Assembly (NCBI RefSeq): GCF_012070565.1
Contig: NZ_JAAQRO010000009.1
Location: 186,001-250,000 of the forward strand
DNA: 64,000 nt
Reading direction: 5' to 3'
Source of the DNA: Anaerosporobacter faecicola
GTDB lineage: Bacteria > Bacillota > Clostridia > Lachnospirales > Lachnospiraceae
Under the pieces are notes generated by a model, which saw nothing but the letters and a program-made list of their open reading frames with translations, had not been told where the DNA came from and did no database searches. Below, piece by piece: positions 37,524 to 44,665 of this stretch. The first letter of the stretch is position 1; every line of letters begins with the position of its first letter. The position numbers were made by a program, and so were the translations under genes.

Positions 37524-37676
37524 AAGTTCCCTCGATTTTGTGTTCCTATACATTATATGTTCAATCCGAGAAATGGTGAAATAGACTGGAAAAATGATAT
37601 GTATTGTGATACAGTGTAAACGAAATTAATACGATGAAGGACATGTAGGTATAAAACAGAAAGGTTGGTAGGTAGA

Positions 37677-38408
37677 ATGAAAGTCATTGCGCATAGAGGA
37701 TTTAGTGGAATATATCCAGAGAATACGATGTTAAGTTTTGAAAAAGCAGTGGAAGCAGGCTGTGATGTGATTGAATTAGATGTGCAGGAAACGAAGGATC
37801 ATGTACTTGTTATCATTCATGATGAAACGATTAAACGAACGACAGATGGAGAAGGCTATGTAAGAAAATATACCTTTGAGGAATTACGAAAATTCAATGC
37901 TGCTTCTATTAAGAAAAACTTTGATTTTTTACCTATTCCTAGTTTTGAAGAATACGTTGCATGGGCTAAGACAACTTCTGTTACAACCAATATTGAACTG
38001 AAAAATAATCGGTTTTATTATACAGATCTAGAAAAGAAAGTAATCGACTTGTTGCAATCGTATGATATGCTGAACCGTGTTATGTTCTCTTCCTTTAATC
38101 ATGTTTCCATGCTGAAATGTAAACAACTTGCACCAGATGTGCCATGTGGATTTCTTACGGAAAAAGAGATTGGGAATGCGGGGTATTATGTAAAAAGTAG
38201 TGGACTGGACTGCTACCATCCGGATGTAACGAATCTAAGTGAAACAGTGGTCAAGAATTGCAAAAAACATGGTGTTGCAATCAATGCTTGGACCGTTAAT
38301 GAGATGGGAGATCTTCGTAAACTCTATGATTGGGGGATTTCTGGCGCTATAACCAATTATCCGGATATTTGTAAAGCATTTGTGAATAACGCAAACAAGA
38401 ATCTGTAA
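37677..38408 (+). CDS. Glycerophosphodiester phosphodiesterase
   Basis: This hydrolyses deacylated phospholipids to glycerol-3-phosphate and an alcohol. The cytoplasmic 243-residue GDPD domain starts KVIAHRGFSGIYPENTM, with catalytic His and the metal-binding ELDVQE. It continues with VIIHDETIKRTTDGEGYV and ends with NAWTVNE and GAITNYPDIC. It has UgpQ length and no signal. ATG 37677 starts the domain; a TTG at 37665 is in frame but adds only four residues. Confidence 0.92.
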   Translation: MKVIAHRGFSGIYPENTMLSFEKAVEAGCDVIELDVQETKDHVLVIIHDETIKRTTDGEGYVRKYTFEELRKFNAASIKKNFDFLPIPSFEEYVAWAKTTSVTTNIELKNNRFYYTDLEKKVIDLLQSYDMLNRVMFSSFNHVSMLKCKQLAPDVPCGFLTEKEIGNAGYYVKSSGLDCYHPDVTNLSETVVKNCKKHGVAINAWTVNEMGDLRKLYDWGISGAITNYPDICKAFVNNANKNL

Positions 38409-38428
38409 TAAAATATGGTATTTTATGG

Positions 38429-38456
38429 TTGACTTTTATGGTTCGTATGCTATAAT
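38429..38456 (+). promoter_or_regulatory. Promoter of the small membrane-protein gene
   Basis: TTGACT (38429-38434) and consensus TATAAT (38451-38456) have a 16-bp spacer and an extended TGC just before the -10. Transcription should start near 38463, about 23 nt before the small ORF start. Confidence 0.75.
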
Positions 38457-38485
38457 TGATAGAAATATTGGAAAGGAAGAGTGTT

Positions 38486-38584
38486 ATGGTAGCGAAAAAT
38501 CGTACATTTATTATGGAATATGTCATTGTACTCGTGGGTATTGTCTTATTAATTACCTACTTTTTTTGCTACGCAAATACATAA
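38486..38584 (+). CDS. Small single-span membrane protein (32 aa)
   Basis: This short ORF has all the signs of a real gene: a near-consensus promoter, AAAGGAAGAG 5 nt before ATG 38486, and an intrinsic terminator right after it. The 32-residue product has a short basic start (MVAKNRTFIMEY) and one hydrophobic helix of about 18 residues (VIVLVGIVLLITYFFC), ending in YANT. It is probably inserted in the membrane with the N-terminus inside. The function is unknown; toxin-like, transporter-regulating or stress peptides share this form. No homologue is recalled. Confidence 0.6.
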   Translation: MVAKNRTFIMEYVIVLVGIVLLITYFFCYANT

Positions 38585-38622
38585 GCCTACCACATATTCT
38601 AATTTAACATGAATTCATGTGT

Positions 38623-38657
38623 CGGTGTTTTGCGATAGCAAAGCACCGTTTTTTTTT
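38623..38657 (+). terminator. Intrinsic terminator after the small gene
   Basis: CGGTGTTTTGC and GCAAAGCACCG form an 11-bp stem with one wobble and GATA loop, followed by nine T. A second AT-rich hairpin (ATAAAATA/TATTTTAT, 38658-38693) follows directly. Confidence 0.9.
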
Positions 38658-38746
38658 ATAAAATAAGATAGTCCTCCGACTTTCCTATTTTATAAACCCT
38701 CCGAGGGGATGCACACTCGCACATAAGCTAGATGTCAGCTGAAGCT

Positions 38747-38767
38747 ACACAGAAGTATACTTTGTGT
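38747..38767. promoter_or_regulatory. 21-bp near-palindrome before the ABC exporter
   Basis: ACACAGAAGTATAC followed by TTTGTGT forms an almost perfect dyad centred on GTATAC, about 80 bp before the ABC exporter start. It has the form of a dimeric repressor operator. The 13-mer AAGTATACTTTGT in it recurs with one change downstream of the gene (40525-40537). Confidence 0.45.
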
Positions 38768-38848
38768 ATGATATTACCTGCTCTTGATCAAAGCAGATGA
38801 TTAGCTTTACAAACAGTAAAACAGTAAATAAAGAGAGGAGAACCAATT

Positions 38849-40474
38849 ATGCTAAAAAAACTATTCTTAGGAATCCCCAGAAAAATCATTATAACGAATA
38901 CCATTATTACCTTGATTTGGTCAATTATGAATTCTTATCTGACGGTGGCTTTATCAAAAGTGGCCGCAACACAGATTGAGCATAAAGCATTTATTCATGC
39001 AGCTTGTTTTTTTATTGTATATATCCTGTTGTGGGAAATGATTGAGTTTATATGCGATTATCTACAAGGAATCCTTACGGTATATGTTCAAAATTACAGC
39101 TATTCCTATTATTATCAAAAATTGTATACAACGAAGCCAGAAGAATTGCAAAAAGGAAATACAGGGTATGTAGCAGGTATATTAACACAATTGATTGAGA
39201 AAAAAAGTACCCTACTATTCAGTCTTTTGATTACGACAATCAGTCTCGTATATATTATATATTTAATTGTTTACATAGCGCAGTATTCCTTGATTTTTTC
39301 AGGAATCATCATCTTCTTATCGTTTCTTTCTATTGTTATACGATTGGTTTGTTCAAAAAAAATAGCAGCATCATTGAAAAATATGACCGTAGTACGAGGG
39401 GAGCAAACGAGAATCTTCATGGATGGCATTAATAATATATCTACTGTTCAAAAATTACGAGGATTGTCATTCATTCAACAAAAAGCTACAAATATAGAGA
39501 AGAAGAATCTACAAGCCTCCAGACGATTTATAATTGGAAATGAGATTGGATTTACGGTATATAAGACGATCAATTATATGATCTACCCAATCTGTATGTT
39601 TGTTGCATTGGAAATTTACCAACGTGATGCACAGTTTCCCATCGTACAGTTTTTGGCATATCTATCCTTAGCAACGATTCAGTTGGTTTTCAACAACAGA
39701 AATATTGCTAACTTTATAAAAGATTTTACTGTATATTGTACATCACAAAAAGAAATGGACCGGTTGATTAGGGAACAGTCTTCCATCTATACCTCCACCT
39801 CTATAGGAGCAGATTTCCATGAAATCTCCATTCAGGAACTTACCTATCAATATGGTACACAAGAAGAAGCATTAAAGATATGCATCCCATCTTTTGTTAT
39901 TCAGAAAGGGGAAAAAATCTGTATTATGGGAGAGAGTGGACAGGGAAAGACAACTTTATTAAAAATCTTATCAGGAATTATTGAGACAAAAGGCAATGTA
40001 TATGTAGATGGCATTGCAGTGGATAAGAATATTGATGCTGTTTTCATTGCACAGGATACGGAAATGTTAGACTTAACATTACGGGAGAACCTGACATTTG
40101 GTAATCCTTCTATTACAGACGAGCAGCTATATAACATGCTTAAAGAAGTTGGGATGTGGGATTGGTTTGAAAAACAGGAAGAAGGATTGGATACCTTATT
40201 GGGTGAGCGTGGTGTATTCGTATCCACAGGACAAAGACAACGACTTAATGTAATCCGTGGTCTATTGATCGATAAAGAGATTTATTTGCTTGATGAACCA
40301 ACAAGTAATCTAGATGAGGTAACTGAAGAACGGATTATAGCAATGATTAATCATTATCTAAAACAAAAAACGGTAATCATCGTTACACATAAAGAGAAGA
40401 TTAGTCACATTTGTAATCGAAAGTATGAATTTATTGATAGTGAAATACGAGAAGTAAAAGAAGTTACGATATAA
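38849..40474 (+). CDS. ABC exporter, fused permease and ATPase
   Basis: This is a 541-residue half-transporter. Residues 1-300 form a six-helix exporter membrane domain. The ATPase at about 325-541 has Walker A GESGQGKTT, Q-loop AQDTEMLDLTLRENL, Walker B IYLLDEPTSNLDE and an H-loop in VTHK. The signature is VSTGQRQRLN rather than LSGGQ, with the conserved serine of SGG and first glycine replaced (STGQ), and the Q-loop region is shortened. Such changes occur in peptide and lipid exporters. It should act as a homodimer, since no partner is adjacent. AGAGGAG lies before ATG 38849. Confidence 0.88.
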   Translation: MLKKLFLGIPRKIIITNTIITLIWSIMNSYLTVALSKVAATQIEHKAFIHAACFFIVYILLWEMIEFICDYLQGILTVYVQNYSYSYYYQKLYTTKPEELQKGNTGYVAGILTQLIEKKSTLLFSLLITTISLVYIIYLIVYIAQYSLIFSGIIIFLSFLSIVIRLVCSKKIAASLKNMTVVRGEQTRIFMDGINNISTVQKLRGLSFIQQKATNIEKKNLQASRRFIIGNEIGFTVYKTINYMIYPICMFVALEIYQRDAQFPIVQFLAYLSLATIQLVFNNRNIANFIKDFTVYCTSQKEMDRLIREQSSIYTSTSIGADFHEISIQELTYQYGTQEEALKICIPSFVIQKGEKICIMGESGQGKTTLLKILSGIIETKGNVYVDGIAVDKNIDAVFIAQDTEMLDLTLRENLTFGNPSITDEQLYNMLKEVGMWDWFEKQEEGLDTLLGERGVFVSTGQRQRLNVIRGLLIDKEIYLLDEPTSNLDEVTEERIIAMINHYLKQKTVIIVTHKEKISHICNRKYEFIDSEIREVKEVTI

Positions 40475-40482
40475 GGGAAAAA

Positions 40483-40537
40483 ACAAAGTGTACTTCGTAA
40501 ACGCTCGTATTAATAACAGCTTCAAAGTACACTTTGT
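40483..40537 (+). terminator. Bidirectional terminator with long loop
   Basis: ACAAAGTGTACTT (40483-40495) and AAGTACACTTTGT (40525-40537) pair perfectly around a 29-nt loop between the convergent ABC exporter and secreted-protein genes. Confidence 0.6.
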
Positions 40538-40548
40538 CTAACTATATG

Positions 40549-41430
40549 TTATTTTCCAATCTTAAATACATAATCGGTATTGTACGTACGTACATAAAGT
40601 TTACTACCTTTTTTGATAATATATTCCGGAGCAGTCTTTAAAGCTATTTTGGAAATTACTTTACCATTTGTACGATTTAATTGGTAGAGATAATCCTTTT
40701 CATCGGTAAATCCATATCCGCAAATAATGACATTACCGATAATCTCAAAATTCGTACAATTAGCAACTAATGGACTAGAACGCCATAAAATCTTATATGT
40801 GGATAAATCAATTGCAGTTATGTAAGCATTCATATTGTAAGAACTCTTGGCATAGGTATCATGGCTGTTGGATACATAAAGGACATTACCTACGATCTTT
40901 GCCCATTTAATTTCTTGTTGGACATAATCATAATCTTCTTTGACGTATTTACTGGAATAGCGATAGTTGGAAAAATCAAGTTTATACACAATTTCTCCAT
41001 TTTTTTTACTGTAAATATAGAGTTTGTATCCTTCTGCATAATTTCCTCCATATACACAGTAGATGTAAGAAGCATCTTCAAAAGCATTGGTGATGTAAAG
41101 ATCCCCGCAATACCAATCAATATAATATGGTAAGTTCGAAGAATAGTTGTTGAACTCCCCAGGAATAACAAAAACAGGTAATTCTAAATCATTTTTTGAA
41201 AACCATTCCTCATCATCTGTTATTTTATTGGCTTTTTTTGATTTCAACGTGAGCGTCAAAGGACTAACTTTTTTTGTTTTTGTACCCTTTGTTAGTGTAT
41301 ACTTCATTGGCGGTTTCTTTAGTTTCTTAAATTTAATCTCTGTTTGTGTATCTTCCTCTGCATGAACTGTCTGCACAGAATAACCGAACACAAGACATAG
41401 ACATAAAAAAAGTGTTACTATTCGTTTCAT
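40549..41430 (-). CDS. Secreted PQQ-like beta-propeller repeat protein
   Basis: This is a 293-residue protein with a clear signal peptide (RIVTLFLCLCLVFGYS, cleavage after VHA). The mature part starts with Lys-rich sequence (KFKKLKKPPMKYTLTKGTKTKK) and then has about five repeats typical of quinoprotein-like propellers, for example WAKIVGNVLYVSNS, NAYITAIDLSTYKILWRS, NFEIIGNVIICGYG and DYLYQLNRTNGKVIS. No catalytic residues are visible. It could bind surfaces or assemble other proteins. The number of blades is short for a closed propeller. GGGAGG precedes its ATG. Confidence 0.7.
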   Translation of the reverse strand: MKRIVTLFLCLCLVFGYSVQTVHAEEDTQTEIKFKKLKKPPMKYTLTKGTKTKKVSPLTLTLKSKKANKITDDEEWFSKNDLELPVFVIPGEFNNYSSNLPYYIDWYCGDLYITNAFEDASYIYCVYGGNYAEGYKLYIYSKKNGEIVYKLDFSNYRYSSKYVKEDYDYVQQEIKWAKIVGNVLYVSNSHDTYAKSSYNMNAYITAIDLSTYKILWRSSPLVANCTNFEIIGNVIICGYGFTDEKDYLYQLNRTNGKVISKIALKTAPEYIIKKGSKLYVRTYNTDYVFKIGK

Positions 41431-41578
41431 TTGTTATCCTCCCTATTAATTCCTATAATCATCTTGACAAATGCTTACTTATCGCACTTGTTTCCTTACA
41501 TATGTTAATAGTAAATCTTTGGCTGTAATTCGTCAAGAGGTAGCTTTTCTATACATCTTTAATCACCAGAAAATCAAG

Positions 41579-41607
41579 TTGAATAATAAAATAGAATGCC
41601 GTATACT
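41579..41607 (+). promoter_or_regulatory. Promoter of the MazG-like gene
   Basis: TTGAAT (41579-41584), 17-bp spacer and TATACT (41602-41607), about 100 bp upstream of the start codon. Confidence 0.6.
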
Positions 41608-41708
41608 GGTAGTGAATTTAATGAAGAAAAGAATAGAGATACTCCTAGGTAAACAATTTCGAGGATACTTGAAAGATATAGGAGAATAAGTTAAATGGAG
41701 AAAGCAAA

Positions 41709-42035
41709 ATGACAATTAATGAATACCAAACATTAGCGATGAAAACACGCAATAAAGAAATGTCTCAAAAAGACACATTGATTAATGGAGTAATGGGATT
41801 ATGTGGGGAATCTGGAGAAGCTATTGATCTTGTTAAGAAACATCTTGCTCAGGGTCATCCCCTTAATCAAGAGGAACTTGCAAAAGAATTAGGAGATATC
41901 GCATGGTATCTTGCAGAAACGGCTTTGGCGATTGGATATTCATTGGAGGAGATTTTTCAGATGAATATTGAAAAATTAAAGAAACGCTATCCAGAAGGAT
42001 TTGATCAAGAGAAATCCATTCATCGTGAGGAATAG
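41709..42035 (+). CDS. MazG-like nucleotide pyrophosphohydrolase
   Basis: The 108-residue all-alpha protein has the E-x2-E and E-x2-D metal signature as GLCGESGEAIDLVKK and EELAKELGDIAWYLAE, and it ends YPEGFDQEKSI. This matches small MazG/dUTPase-like proteins that hydrolyse aberrant NTPs to NMP. GGAGAAAG is before ATG 41709. Its TAG stop is the first three bases of a tandem 14-bp repeat. Confidence 0.88.
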   Translation: MTINEYQTLAMKTRNKEMSQKDTLINGVMGLCGESGEAIDLVKKHLAQGHPLNQEELAKELGDIAWYLAETALAIGYSLEEIFQMNIEKLKKRYPEGFDQEKSIHREE

Positions 42036-42112
42036 AGGAAAAGACATAGAAGAAAAGACATAGAAGAAAAGACATAGAGGAAAAGACATAGAGGAAAAGA
42101 CATAGAGGAGAC
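42033..42112 (+). repeat. Tandem 14-bp repeat (5.7 copies)
   Basis: The unit TAGAGGAAAAGACA (variants TAGAAGAAAAGACA in copies 2 and 3) occurs at 42033, 42047, 42061, 42075 and 42089, and a partial copy TAGAGGAGACG starts at 42103. The first copy contains the MazG stop codon and the last contains the SD of the next start codon. Confidence 0.9.
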
Positions 42113-42118
42113 GAAATT

Positions 42119-42151
42119 ATGCCAAATATTGATTTTTTTACAGATTTGTGA
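42119..42151 (+). other. Interrupted 5' end of the SGNH hydrolase gene (in-frame UGA)
   Basis: AGAGGAG stands 8 nt before ATG 42119. The frame reads MPNIDFFTDL and then TGA at 42149-42151. The same frame continues without a further stop through the SGNH hydrolase to 43291. This is the best start signal for that gene, yet it encodes only ten residues. Confidence 0.6.
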
Positions 42152-42193
42152 AGTGACTATTCATCAGGAATATTAGCTTCTACCTCTTCTAAT

Positions 42194-43291
42194 TTGTTAT
42201 TAATAACAGATAAACCGTTTACGAAAACTTTCCGTACATATCTTACACCTAGGGAATATGGAACATTAACATGGCGATTCTGGCATACGAATACGGTGGA
42301 TTCAACTTGGGATGATGGTTCTGTATCAAAAGCGGGACAAGAGGGAGGAACATGGACCGTTTTAGAAGCGTGTATATCGGATGGAGGAAGGATTGCCGAT
42401 GGAACAATTGAACCGAATACGAGTATCCCCATAATTTTTGCAGGGAAAGAAACAAAGACAGTAGAGCCGGGGGAGGCATTCTTCAGTGATGAAGTAACAT
42501 TTACATTAGAAGAGGGACATTATCTTGTATTTACCTGGACAATTCAAGCAAAAAAAACTGGGTATGTATTCCCGTATAATACAGAACGTTGTTTAATGTC
42601 TACCTATATCGCAGATGGTCTTGTGGCTCAACAGTGTGAAAAGGAATCGTTTGTACCATCTGATAATATGGTTGTATTGCCCCATCTATTTGCTATTCGT
42701 AAGAAGGTTACGAAAAAGATCTGCTTCATGGGAGATTCCATTACGCAAGGAGTGAATACCAAGAAGGATGCCAATGAATATTGGGTATATAAGATAGGAG
42801 AAAAGTTACCAAAAGAATTCGGTATCTGGAATATTGGAAGTGGCTGGTCACGAGCATACGATGCGGCCCAAGATGGTTCCTGGCTGAATAAAGCGAAACA
42901 AAATGATGAAGTCATTCTTTGTTTTGGCGTTAATGATATTGGTACGGGGAAACGTACATATGAGCAGCTGCTACAATCTCTTACAATAATCGTGGAAAAA
43001 CTTTGGGAAGCGAATCCACATTTGCGTGTTCTTTTGTTTACGGTACCATCTTTCAATTTTGTAGGTGAAGAAGCAAAGATTTGGCGTAAGATCAATGAAA
43101 CGATTAAAACGGAACCTCCAAAAGGAGTGGAACATGTATTTGATATTGCTTCAATCTTAGCATTGCCAGCACCAAATGATACACAAACCAAAGGAGAATA
43201 TCAAGTAAGCGAAGAGGATTGCCATCCCAATGGAAAAGCTGGTACAGTTGTAGCAGAAGCATTTTTAAAATGGTATAGTCAATTAAGATAG
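42194..43291 (+). CDS. SGNH/GDSL hydrolase, possibly truncated at the 5' end
   Basis: This is the open part of the frame, counted from the in-frame TTG 42194, which has no SD. The N-terminal 165 residues form a jelly-roll-like domain (FRTYLTPREYGTLTWRFWH, TNTVDSTWDDG). The C-terminal SGNH domain contains block I GDSITQG (catalytic Ser), block II NIGSGWSRA, block III GVNDIGTG and the DCHPNGKAG region with the catalytic Asp and His. No signal peptide is seen. Substrates are probably acetylated sugars or other esters. A nonsense mutation, read-through at the UGA or weak internal initiation are all possible; see the upstream entry. Confidence 0.75.
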   Translation: MLLITDKPFTKTFRTYLTPREYGTLTWRFWHTNTVDSTWDDGSVSKAGQEGGTWTVLEACISDGGRIADGTIEPNTSIPIIFAGKETKTVEPGEAFFSDEVTFTLEEGHYLVFTWTIQAKKTGYVFPYNTERCLMSTYIADGLVAQQCEKESFVPSDNMVVLPHLFAIRKKVTKKICFMGDSITQGVNTKKDANEYWVYKIGEKLPKEFGIWNIGSGWSRAYDAAQDGSWLNKAKQNDEVILCFGVNDIGTGKRTYEQLLQSLTIIVEKLWEANPHLRVLLFTVPSFNFVGEEAKIWRKINETIKTEPPKGVEHVFDIASILALPAPNDTQTKGEYQVSEEDCHPNGKAGTVVAEAFLKWYSQLR

Positions 43292-43308
43292 GTTTAAAAT
43301 TGTATTCA

Positions 43309-43346
43309 GGAAGGTGTTAGGAAAATAGATAACGCCTTTCTTTTTT
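43309..43346 (+). terminator. Intrinsic terminator after the SGNH gene
   Basis: GGAAGGTGTTA (43309-43319) pairs with TAACGCCTTTC (43330-43340), allowing one wobble and one end mismatch. TTTTTT follows. Confidence 0.75.
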
Positions 43347-43415
43347 GTTTTAATTTCATACAGTAGTTTATTCGGTCGAAAAAATAATAGAATGGTAGGA
43401 TCAAACAATATAGAT

Positions 43416-43534
43416 ATGACTATTACGTCACAATGACCGTTTGGTCAGTATGACTACCTAGCCAATGTGACCAAATGGTCAATATGACTTAGTAGTCGGC
43501 ATGACCCTGTAGTCAATATGACTGTTAAGTCAAC
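43416..43534. repeat. Seven tandem 17-bp dyad units
   Basis: This 119-bp array lies in a 458-bp gene-free stretch (43292-43749). Units start at 43416, 43433, 43450, 43467, 43484, 43501 and 43518, without any gap. Each follows ATGAC-N6-GTCA plus 2-3 bases, for example ATGACCGTTTGGTCAGT, so each is a small inverted repeat. In several copies the fifth arm base changes together with its partner (TGACC..GGTCA or TGACT..AGTCA). The rest of the gap holds a terminator on the left and the LytTR-type site and promoter on the right. Confidence 0.85.
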
Positions 43535-43661
43535 ATAACGGATACGTCTGCTTAAATTTGTAATTCAATAGAACCTCATTCTTGAATTCAGTATACCTTG
43601 GATGTAATATTATATTAATGGTATCAAAAGATTACATGAATAGGTTATGTAAAGTGATTTG

Positions 43662-43691
43662 ACCAGTTATTTCAGAATAACGACCACTTAT
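43662..43691 (+). promoter_or_regulatory. LytTR-type operator before the first LytTR operon
   Basis: Direct repeats ACCAGTTAT (43662-43670) and ACCACTTAT (43683-43691) start 21 bp apart (9 + 12 bp), the known geometry of AgrA/LytTR sites. A related ATAGGTTAT lies one turn upstream at 43640. A TATAAT -10 box is at 43724-43729, with a poor -35 region about 9 bp after the second repeat, as for an activator-dependent promoter. Confidence 0.6.
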
Positions 43692-43749
43692 CCATTATCT
43701 ATTTCATTTTATTAGGAATGTTATATAATACAATCAATCGGAGGAAATC

Positions 43750-44190
43750 ATGAAGATTAAACTAATAATTGATAAAAGGTATGAAGAACCCCAGGTACAT
43801 ATTTGTAACAATGAGATGACACAAGAAGTGAAATTCTTATACAAGACCATTGATTCTACACTAAACCAAGGAATTAAGGCATACCAAGACGATTCCATTG
43901 TTATGTTGGCTAATCCGGATATTATTCATATCTACACACAAGATTCAAAAGTATATGTAACTGCTGTTCATGGAACATATCGATTACAACAACGACTATA
44001 TGAGCTCGAACAGCAATTAGACAAGACGCTATTTATTCGAATATCCAATTCGGAGATTGTGAACATCAAGAAAATCAAGCGAATGGATACGAGCTTGACA
44101 GGTACAATTCGTATGTACTTAGAAGGGGAGAAGGAAGCATATGTTTCCCGTAGATATGTATCGAAGATAAAGAAAGCATTAGGAATTTGA
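43750..44190 (+). CDS. LytTR-domain transcriptional regulator without receiver
   Basis: The 146-residue protein has a short N-terminal segment (about 45 residues) and a C-terminal LytTR DNA-binding domain with LYELEQQLDKTLFIRISNSEIVNIKKIKRM and YVSRRYVSKIKKALGI. There is no phosphorylatable receiver domain, so it is not a classic response regulator. In streptococcal LytTR regulatory systems (HdrRM, BrsRM) a membrane protein encoded next to the regulator restrains it. The DUF3021 gene starting 10 bp downstream fits that role. GGAGG precedes the ATG. Autoregulation is suggested by the LytTR-like repeats upstream. Confidence 0.88.
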   Translation: MKIKLIIDKRYEEPQVHICNNEMTQEVKFLYKTIDSTLNQGIKAYQDDSIVMLANPDIIHIYTQDSKVYVTAVHGTYRLQQRLYELEQQLDKTLFIRISNSEIVNIKKIKRMDTSLTGTIRMYLEGEKEAYVSRRYVSKIKKALGI

Positions 44191-44200
44191 GGTGAGTCGA

Positions 44201-44665
44201 ATGTTAAAGAAAGCAGTTATTCGAGGATTGAATAGTTTTATGTATTCAGTAGCAATCAACGTTGTATTCGCAGTAATTATGATGGCAGTGAAGAAAGATC
44301 CAGATTTTTTACCAGTTATCCCAGATTTCGTGGCACATTTTCCAAACAAGACCTATGCATTCTTGGTTCAGTGTTTACTCATTGGCTTAACAAGTACCGC
44401 TTTTGGATTTTGGTCCATCATTATGGAGTTTGAACGAATTAGTTTACTCGTACAAAGTATCTTGTATTTCATAGCAACGACAATGGTATGGCTTCCAGTA
44501 GCAATGTATTGTTGGAACCTAGGGAAATATAAAGTATCACTGATTGCATCTGTGATCAGTTATATGATTTCCTATTCAGTAACATGGGTAATACAATATC
44601 GCACATGTAAAGAGTCCATTAACCAAATCAATAAAAAATTAGGAGAAATGAGGGTGGAAGAATGA
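44201..44665 (+). CDS. DUF3021 membrane protein, probable regulator partner
   Basis: This is a 154-residue protein with four hydrophobic helices and a charged C-terminal tail (NQINKKLGEMRVEE), the DUF3021 pattern. GAGGTGA stands 5 nt before ATG 44201, while the GTG at 44192 is in frame but lies on the SD itself. It lies between a LytTR gene and an ABC ATPase whose ATG overlaps its stop. By analogy to LytTR regulatory systems it probably sequesters or inhibits the regulator; this is inference. Confidence 0.8.
   Translation: MLKKAVIRGLNSFMYSVAINVVFAVIMMAVKKDPDFLPVIPDFVAHFPNKTYAFLVQCLLIGLTSTAFGFWSIIMEFERISLLVQSILYFIATTMVWLPVAMYCWNLGKYKVSLIASVISYMISYSVTWVIQYRTCKESINQINKKLGEMRVEE

Noticed and set aside
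38425-38607. 60-codon ORF overlapping the small membrane-protein gene
   Set aside because: Its start lies at the promoter -35 region, so it would not be on the transcript. The frame at 38486 has the SD and a coherent membrane helix.
41471-41689. 72-codon ORF before the MazG-like gene
   Set aside because: It contains the promoter TTGAAT/TATACT of the next gene, has no SD, and its composition is not protein-like.
42149-42151. UGA as selenocysteine codon
   Set aside because: No stable hairpin follows the UGA at the bacterial SECIS position, and the surrounding residues are not a redox site.
43416-43534. Tandem repeats as a CRISPR array
   Set aside because: The units abut with only 2-3 bases between dyads, so there are no spacers, and no cas genes are present.
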